From Planctomycetota bacterium (lineage in GTDB: Bacteria > Planctomycetota > UBA1135 > GCA-002686595): DNA of 59,495 bases. Position numbers and translations under genes: made by a program. The notes beneath the pieces are model-generated. The model worked only from the letters and a program-made list of their open reading frames with translations, was not told the origin of the DNA and searched no databases. The DNA is taken from positions 1 to 59,495 of the forward strand of contig JAPKBR010000020.1 in assembly GCA_028823345.1 (NCBI GenBank). The letters are read 5' to 3'. Positions 54,537-59,495 of the stretch are shown here, piece after piece (position 1 is the first letter of the stretch; every line of letters starts with the position of its first letter).

Positions 54537-56139
54537 CGCCCTGGTGGATGGGGCTCTGGAGGTTCCTCCCATTGGGTCCTACAGCCGCGTGGTGTCGGGC
54601 GCATCCCCTGAAGCTCAAGGGTGGTTTAACCAAGGTCTGCGGTACACCTACGGATTCAATCAGGACCAAGCGGCCGCTTGCTTTGCCCGTGCGGCTCAAG
54701 CGTCGCCCGAATGTCCCATGGCGTGGTGGGGGCTGGCCTACATCTTTGGGATCGACATCAACAATGCAGCCGTGACCTCCGATGAAGCCCTTTGGGCCCA
54801 TGCGGCGAGCCTTGAGGCCCAGCGCCTCGCCCCTTCGGCCACTCCCGCTGAACAGGCCCTGATTCAAGCCGTCGCGGCGAGGAGTCCGGCGGTGGTTCCC
54901 TCGGGTGATGAGCGCAAGCCTCTAGATGAGGCTTACCTTGCCGCCATGCGCTTAGCGATGATTGCCGTGCCCGATGACCCCGATGTGGGCACTTTGCTCG
55001 CTGACGCCATGATGCTCTTGCAGCCCTGGGCCTATTGGACCTGGGATGGCAAGCCTCTCGATCGCTCTGAAGAAATCGTCACGATCTTGGAAGCAGTAAT
55101 TGCTGCCCATCCCAACCATCCTGGCGCAAACCACTTCTACATCCACGTGGTGGAATCTTCCTCTGATCCCGCCCAGGGGCTTCCCTCCGCAGATCGCCTC
55201 GGCGGCCTCATGCCCGGGAGTGGGCACCTGGTTCACATGCCCTCTCACATCTATTCAAATGTGGGGCGTTACCAGGACGCGCTCGAAGTCAATGTCAAGG
55301 CAGCGGAACTCGACGAGGCTTACTTTGAGAGCTACACCAAGGGCACCGGCTACTCCTTCTACTACCTGCATAATCTGCACTTTGTTGCCTATGCCGCAAT
55401 GATGGAGGGTCAGAGTGAACTGGCCCAAGAATATGTCCAACGCATGGAAGCCCGGATCCCTGAAGCGCAGCTCAAAGGTCTTGCCCCGGGGGTCGACGGT
55501 CTGTTTGCCATCCACATTCATGTGCTGATGCGCTTTGGCCTTTGGGATGAAATGTTGGACCTGCCCGAATACCCGGAGTTCCGCTTGGCTTCGCGTGCCA
55601 TGAGGCGCTTCGGCCGAACCGTTGCCATGGCGAATCTCGGCCGCGCGGACGAGGCTCGTGCGGAGCTTGCTGCATTCGATGAGGCTTGCGAGGAGGTCCC
55701 GGAAGAGTGGTCGATCAGCTACAACCCGGCCCATTCGGTTCTTAAGTTGGCCCGTGAATACGCCGAAGCGGAGGTGCGCTGGCGCGAAGGGGATGCAACC
55801 TCGGCCATCGCCCAATTGCAAGCGGCCACGATCCTCGAACAGGAATTGATCTACACCGAGCCCCCCGCCTGGTGCACCCCCGTGCGCCATGCAATCGGAG
55901 CGATCCAATTAGTCAGCGGTGATCCCAAGGGCGCGGAGAAGACCTACCGGGAAGATTTGCAGCGCCTGCCAAACAATGCCTGGAGCCTGCTTGGCTTGCA
56001 ACAAGCCCTCTTGCAATTGGAGCGCGTGGAAGATGCGGAGGCTATGCAGTCCAAGCTGGACCATGCCTGGGCCCGGGCGGACGTAAAACCTCCCGCGAGT
56101 TGCTACTGTGGCGTCGAATTGATGAATGCTGCTCCCTAG
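54433..56139 (+). CDS. TPR lipoprotein
   Basis: 568 residues with a signal peptide and lipobox (LILLLFSSC, Cys about 17). The opening repeat QGWFNQGLRYTYGFNQDQAAACF and SPECPMAWWGLAYIFG is the same family pattern as in the gene at 51704. The histidine-bearing segments ANHFYIHVVESS and HLVHMPSHIYSNVGRY (also HHYRIHLWDA and HMWHMSGHIFARLGR in the relative) are conserved between the two and may bind metal or heme. No thioredoxin domain. Its first 34 codons are duplicated at 51352. Function unknown; surface-attached by the lipid. Confidence 0.8.
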   Translation: MWKLTPPTLILLLFSSCASLWSSAPEVPTPEAVIAALVDGALEVPPIGSYSRVVSGASPEAQGWFNQGLRYTYGFNQDQAAACFARAAQASPECPMAWWGLAYIFGIDINNAAVTSDEALWAHAASLEAQRLAPSATPAEQALIQAVAARSPAVVPSGDERKPLDEAYLAAMRLAMIAVPDDPDVGTLLADAMMLLQPWAYWTWDGKPLDRSEEIVTILEAVIAAHPNHPGANHFYIHVVESSSDPAQGLPSADRLGGLMPGSGHLVHMPSHIYSNVGRYQDALEVNVKAAELDEAYFESYTKGTGYSFYYLHNLHFVAYAAMMEGQSELAQEYVQRMEARIPEAQLKGLAPGVDGLFAIHIHVLMRFGLWDEMLDLPEYPEFRLASRAMRRFGRTVAMANLGRADEARAELAAFDEACEEVPEEWSISYNPAHSVLKLAREYAEAEVRWREGDATSAIAQLQAATILEQELIYTEPPAWCTPVRHAIGAIQLVSGDPKGAEKTYREDLQRLPNNAWSLLGLQQALLQLERVEDAEAMQSKLDHAWARADVKPPASCYCGVELMNAAP

Positions 56140-56238
56140 GGTTACCTTGGGTCCCTTCCTGCTCTGGAATCAGGACTGGTCGTGCCCCGCCCTGCCAAGT
56201 ACCCCGCGTTCTAGCCGTTTGCCCGACCTACTCATTCT

Positions 56239-57633
56239 ATGAACATCCTTTGGCCGCTCCTGCTCTGCACTCATGTGTCGTTCGTGCCCGTTCAAGATCC
56301 GGTTGAGCCAGGGCCAAACATCCTGCTCATTTGCGTCGATGACCTGCGTCCGGAATTGGGCTGTTATGGGGTCGACTATATTGAGTCTCCCAATATCGAT
56401 GCTCTCGCCGCGCAGGGGCGTATGTTTCGTCGGCACTTTGTTCAGGCTCCGACCTGTGGCGCTTCACGCTTCACCCTTCTAAGTGGGACCTATGGTCCCT
56501 CCGGTAATGGTGCACTGCTGCAGCGAGCCCGAGCGCTCCAGGGCAAGACCTTGCCCGGTTGGTTTCGTCAGCATGGCTACAGCACTGTCTCGGTGGGGAA
56601 GGTGTCCCATTATCCAGGTGGCCGGGCGGGAAAAGATTGGAATGATCCCACTCAGCTGGAGATGCCTGAGGCATGGGACCGGCACCTCATGCCGACGGGC
56701 CCTTGGAAACATCCGAGGGGCGCCATGCACGGCTTAGCCAATGGGGAAATTCGCGGGAACGCAGGGGAGCAGGATCTATTCCAGTCCTTCGATGGCCCCG
56801 ACGAGGCCTATCCCGACGGCTTGATCTTGAAGGAAGCTCTTGCGCAGATGACCAACCTGGCGCAAGCCGACAAACCATTCTTCTTGGCCGTGGGTTTGAT
56901 TCGTCCGCACCTGCCCCTTGGTGCTCCGGCGCGTTTCATGAAGGCCTACCAGGATGCGGATCTTCCGCCCACCCAGCATCCGAGCAAGCCACAGGGGAAA
57001 ACCACATGGCACGCTTCGGGGGAATTCATGAAGTACAACCGCTGGAAGCGCAACCCCAACAAAGACGCCGCATTTGCCCTAGAGGTTCGCAAGCACTACG
57101 CGGCCTGCGTGAGCTATGCGGATTCTTTGGTGGGTCAATTGTTGGAGCGGCTTGATGGTTTGGGTTTACGTGAGAACACCGTGATTGTGCTCTGGGGCGA
57201 TCATGGCTGGCACTTGGGCGAGCACGCAATTTGGGGCAAGCACTCTCTTTTTGAAGAGTCTTTGCGTTCGCCGCTGATCATTTCCTATGGGGGCCTGGCT
57301 TTACCTGGCGCGTCGACTGGGGCCTTGGCGGAGACCCTCGACATCTTCCCGACCCTGTGCGAGCTTGCTGGCCTCAAACTGCCCGAGGGACTGGATGGTA
57401 TTTCCCTGGTTCCGGTCCTGGAGGATCCAACGGTTACGGGTCATGCGGCCTGTTCTTATGCATCTGGGGCCAAGACGATCCGTACGGACACTCATCGCTT
57501 GATTGTCCACAGGGATGGGAGTTTGGAGTTGTACGACCACCGGAGTGCTCTGGGTGAAACCAAGAATTTGGCGAAACTCGAACCTGAGCTTGCCCAGGGT
57601 TTGCTTGAACAGTTGCGTGAGCGAATGCCCTGA
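56239..57633 (+). CDS. Secreted sulfatase (iduronate-2-sulfatase-like)
   Basis: 464 residues with a short signal peptide ([19 protein letters not shown]). Metal ligands are in [18 protein letters not shown]; the formylglycine cysteine is C73 in [15 protein letters not shown], where the usual CxPSR has Ala in place of Pro. Also present: GKVSHYPGG, the long loop [34 protein letters not shown] and a C-terminal [15 protein letters not shown]. The order is that of choline/iduronate-2-sulfatase-type enzymes, which remove sulfate from sulfated polysaccharides. It needs an activating enzyme that is not in the window. Confidence 0.9.
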   Translation: MNILWPLLLCTHVSFVPVQDPVEPGPNILLICVDDLRPELGCYGVDYIESPNIDALAAQGRMFRRHFVQAPTCGASRFTLLSGTYGPSGNGALLQRARALQGKTLPGWFRQHGYSTVSVGKVSHYPGGRAGKDWNDPTQLEMPEAWDRHLMPTGPWKHPRGAMHGLANGEIRGNAGEQDLFQSFDGPDEAYPDGLILKEALAQMTNLAQADKPFFLAVGLIRPHLPLGAPARFMKAYQDADLPPTQHPSKPQGKTTWHASGEFMKYNRWKRNPNKDAAFALEVRKHYAACVSYADSLVGQLLERLDGLGLRENTVIVLWGDHGWHLGEHAIWGKHSLFEESLRSPLIISYGGLALPGASTGALAETLDIFPTLCELAGLKLPEGLDGISLVPVLEDPTVTGHAACSYASGAKTIRTDTHRLIVHRDGSLELYDHRSALGETKNLAKLEPELAQGLLEQLRERMP

Positions 57634-57700
57634 GCAACGTTCGAACTGGCACATGTTCAAGCTCGGCGCGATTGCTGAACTTGGACCATATCGGGTAGAA

Positions 57701-57724
57701 TTCACAGTAGACTTCACAGTTGAC
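57701..57724 (+). repeat. Tandem 12-mer in the sulfur-carrier promoter region
   Basis: TTCACAGTAGAC followed directly by TTCACAGTTGAC, one mismatch, 71 bases before the ATG of the ubiquitin-like gene. Spacing of about one helix turn suggests a regulator-binding site, but this is only a pattern. Confidence 0.4.
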
Positions 57725-57794
57725 TGACTCCCGCCGCCCCGGGTAGACCGGCTCCAAGAGCCCTTCTCCCAGGCAGCCCCAAGCACACCACCCC

Positions 57795-58082
57795 ATGAAA
57801 CTGAAACTGGAATGGATGTCCCAACTGAGGGTTGCCGCGGGACAGGCCCGGCAGAGTGTGGAATGCGAGGAGGGCACTCGATTGGAGCAGGCCTTGCGGC
57901 TTGCCTTGGAGCAACTGCCTCCTGATCGCGCAAGTGCCTTGAGCGCCCTCTTGCTTGATGGGGAGGCCTTGTCGCCGAGCTTGCTCATTGCGGTCGACGA
58001 AATTCAGGTCCCGATTGGGACTGATCCATCTCTCTCCGACGGGGCGACCCTGGTGCTGATGGCACCGATCGCGGGAGGATGA
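57795..58082 (+). CDS. Ubiquitin-like sulfur carrier (MoaD/ThiS type)
   Basis: 95 residues. Beta-grasp pattern: LKLEWMSQLRVAAG at the start, the helix LEQALRLALEQLPPDRAS, the strand LLIAVDEIQVP and the end DGATLVLMAPIAGG. The terminal Gly-Gly is the site that is adenylated and thiocarboxylated. The overall shape is closer to MoaD than to ThiS. It overlaps the E1-like gene by four bases (58079-58082), so the pair is made together. No other molybdenum-cofactor or thiamine gene is in view, so the end product is open. Confidence 0.85.
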   Translation: MKLKLEWMSQLRVAAGQARQSVECEEGTRLEQALRLALEQLPPDRASALSALLLDGEALSPSLLIAVDEIQVPIGTDPSLSDGATLVLMAPIAGG

Positions 58083-58855
58083 ATTTGGAGGACCGCAATT
58101 TTCCACCGCTGAGCTCCAAGGAGCTGGATGTGTACTCTTGGCAGCTGCCCGTTCCCGGACACGGTGAAGAGGGTCAACGGAAATTGAAAGGCGCCAGCGT
58201 GCTGATCTCTCGGGTAGGGGGCTTGGGTTCTGTGGTGGCGTTGGAATTGGCCGCGGCTGGAGTCGGCAGATTGATCTTGGCTCACGGCGGGGATGTGAAA
58301 CCCAGCGATCTCAACCGGCAGCTCTTGATGACCGACGCAAGCCTTGGGAAACCTCGTATCGAAACGGTCGAGCAGAGGCTCCGTGATCTCAACCCTCGAC
58401 TGGAATTCCATTGCGTGGGAGAGAACATCAACCAGGGGAATGTGGAGGAACTTGTGGGAGAAGCGGACATTGTCGTGGATTGCGCCCCTCTCTTTGAAGA
58501 ACGCTTGCTCCTGAATCAGGAGACTCAGCGCAAAAAGAAACCCATGGTGGAAGCCGCCATGTATGAATTGCAGGCTCAACTGACCACCTTTATTCCCGGG
58601 CAGACTCCTTGCTTGGCCTGCCTGACTCCCATCAAGCCTCCAGCCTGGAAGCGTCGCTTTCCCGTTTTCGGGGCCGTATCAGGGAGTGTGGGATGCATGG
58701 CCGCCATGGAGGCCATCAAGGTGATCACTGGTATGGGAGAACCCCTTCTTGGGCGGTTCCTCACCTACGACTTGCGCGACATGAGCTTCACGACCTTGAA
58801 GATCCAGCAGAACCCCGATTGCTCCGTGTGCGGAGTTTCGTCGGGAAGTGAGTGA
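58079..58855 (+). CDS. E1-like adenylating enzyme (ThiF/MoeB/HesA family)
   Basis: 258 residues. Rossmann motif VLISRVGGLGSVVA (the first Gly of GxGGLGS is Arg here), then DVKPSDLNRQLL with the arginine that contacts ATP, KPRIETVEQRL, and DIVVDCAPLFEERLL. Zinc pairs CLAC (near 178) and CSVC (near 250) match MoeB/ThiF. It should activate the C-terminal glycine of the adjacent sulfur carrier. No C-terminal rhodanese domain. Confidence 0.88.
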   Translation: MNLEDRNFPPLSSKELDVYSWQLPVPGHGEEGQRKLKGASVLISRVGGLGSVVALELAAAGVGRLILAHGGDVKPSDLNRQLLMTDASLGKPRIETVEQRLRDLNPRLEFHCVGENINQGNVEELVGEADIVVDCAPLFEERLLLNQETQRKKKPMVEAAMYELQAQLTTFIPGQTPCLACLTPIKPPAWKRRFPVFGAVSGSVGCMAAMEAIKVITGMGEPLLGRFLTYDLRDMSFTTLKIQQNPDCSVCGVSSGSE

Positions 58856-58911
58856 TCGGTAGGGCGGAGGTCTGCTTCAGGTATCTCTGACCCACAGTTT
58901 TCTGTCTGGGT

Positions 58912-59436
58912 CTAGCTATCGAAATGAAAGCTGATCCTGCGGCCGGAAGGATAGTCGATCTCGCCCTGAGTGTGCTTCATCGATGTGTAGCCACCGATGA
59001 CTCTGCGCCAGAACGCAATGGCTCGCGGGTTGTTGGGCCATGTGATGACCTCCCATCGGCCTTGGTGTGCTTGAAACCCTAAAGTGGCCGCTCGCTCTGC
59101 AACTCCTAGTCCTCGATAAGCGTGCAACACAAAGAACTCTTCCACGCAAAAATCCCCATGAGCACCTTTCCAGAGCCGTGGTTTCCCAGCAATCAGGTTG
59201 AAGCCTGCAGGTGCGCCGTCCACCAGAATGAGATAAGGAAAGAGGGCCTCCGAGTCCGCCCACCAGGGCCCCGGCCCATGCTCGGATAGGGTTTTTACGC
59301 TGTCCTCTACGCCGAAAACCCCATGGGAATTGGGCTTGAGTAGTTCGAACTCCGAAGTCTCATGCTGATAGAGAGGCCACAGGTTCTTGATGATGTGGGC
59401 GTCTTCAGCGCCTGACAGTTTGAGTTCGATCTTCAT
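58912..59436 (-). CDS. GNAT family N-acetyltransferase
   Basis: 174 residues, single domain. The acetyl-CoA site is seen in FCVEEFFVLHAYRGLGVAERAA (the R-x-x-G-x-G/A pattern), followed by WEVITWPNNPRAIAFWRRV, where the conserved N and Y/W-rich helix of the family lies. The opening part LSGAEDAHIIKNLWPLYQHE is typical of enzymes acting on small molecules. Convergent with the E1 gene; substrate unknown. The last 59 bases of the window, upstream of it, hold no gene that I can see. Confidence 0.88.
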   Translation of the reverse strand: MKIELKLSGAEDAHIIKNLWPLYQHETSEFELLKPNSHGVFGVEDSVKTLSEHGPGPWWADSEALFPYLILVDGAPAGFNLIAGKPRLWKGAHGDFCVEEFFVLHAYRGLGVAERAATLGFQAHQGRWEVITWPNNPRAIAFWRRVIGGYTSMKHTQGEIDYPSGRRISFHFDS

Positions 59437-59495
59437 TCTGAGTATCCCACCTCTAGTAAGAGCTTGGTGACGGTCACAGTAGCCTCTGCTGTCGA

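Overview
The window reads as a chromosomal segment of a GC-rich, Gram-negative-type bacterium, most likely a marine member of the Planctomycetota. Pointers are an array of very large secreted proteins built from cysteine-rich repeats that end in one shared C-terminal domain, a sulfatase, a lysine-tailed histone-fold-like protein, LptE/BamD/AsmA-like envelope genes beside a fused c-di-AMP cyclase gene, and B12-type radical SAM enzymes. The placement is inference from protein character; no rRNA or tRNA gene is visible.

Region 1 (1-14830) is mostly minus strand and holds compact housekeeping and envelope operons: an AsmA-like protein (partial) behind alanine racemase; ftsH-folP-cdaA/ybbR-glmM-tsaB; and a CNNM/CorC-type protein-recO-BamD-like-LptE-like run. 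The only plus-strand gene is a small histone-fold-like protein ending in a strong terminator. Many genes overlap by four bases, implying translational coupling.

Region 2 (15021-19870, plus strand) holds an ECF-like sigma factor, imidazolonepropionase (hutI), a secreted zinc-cluster protein with a degraded peptidase site, and hisS. Region 3 (19883-28862, minus) is an array of four secreted proteins sharing repeats, a PPC-like module and a C-terminal domain; two of them also share a nearly identical 209-bp block covering the terminator and the gene end.

Region 4 (29176-42671, minus) is a complete 14-gene complex I operon, nuoA to nuoN, in canonical order with a short NuoG. Upstream of it, 42672-43403 contains a candidate structured plus-strand RNA with four or five hairpins and an intrinsic terminator.

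Region 5 (43404-48872, minus) is the most interesting part. Two cobalamin-fold radical SAM proteins, each ending in a PqqD/RRE-like winged helix, overlap each other and a 61-residue acidic, cysteine-free peptide gene. This has the layout of an undescribed RiPP (ribosomally made, modified peptide) system. A pentaheme cytochrome c follows.

Region 6 (48987-59495) holds a GT-C-type membrane glycosyltransferase, an ADPRibase-Mn-like phosphoesterase, then a 2.8-kb insert bounded by 304-bp direct repeats. The insert carries a complete TPR-thioredoxin gene between two broken gene ends (an unknown 3' end and a nitrilase 5' end). Beyond it lie a TPR lipoprotein related to the inserted gene, a sulfatase, a ubiquitin-like sulfur carrier with its E1-like enzyme, and a GNAT acetyltransferase.
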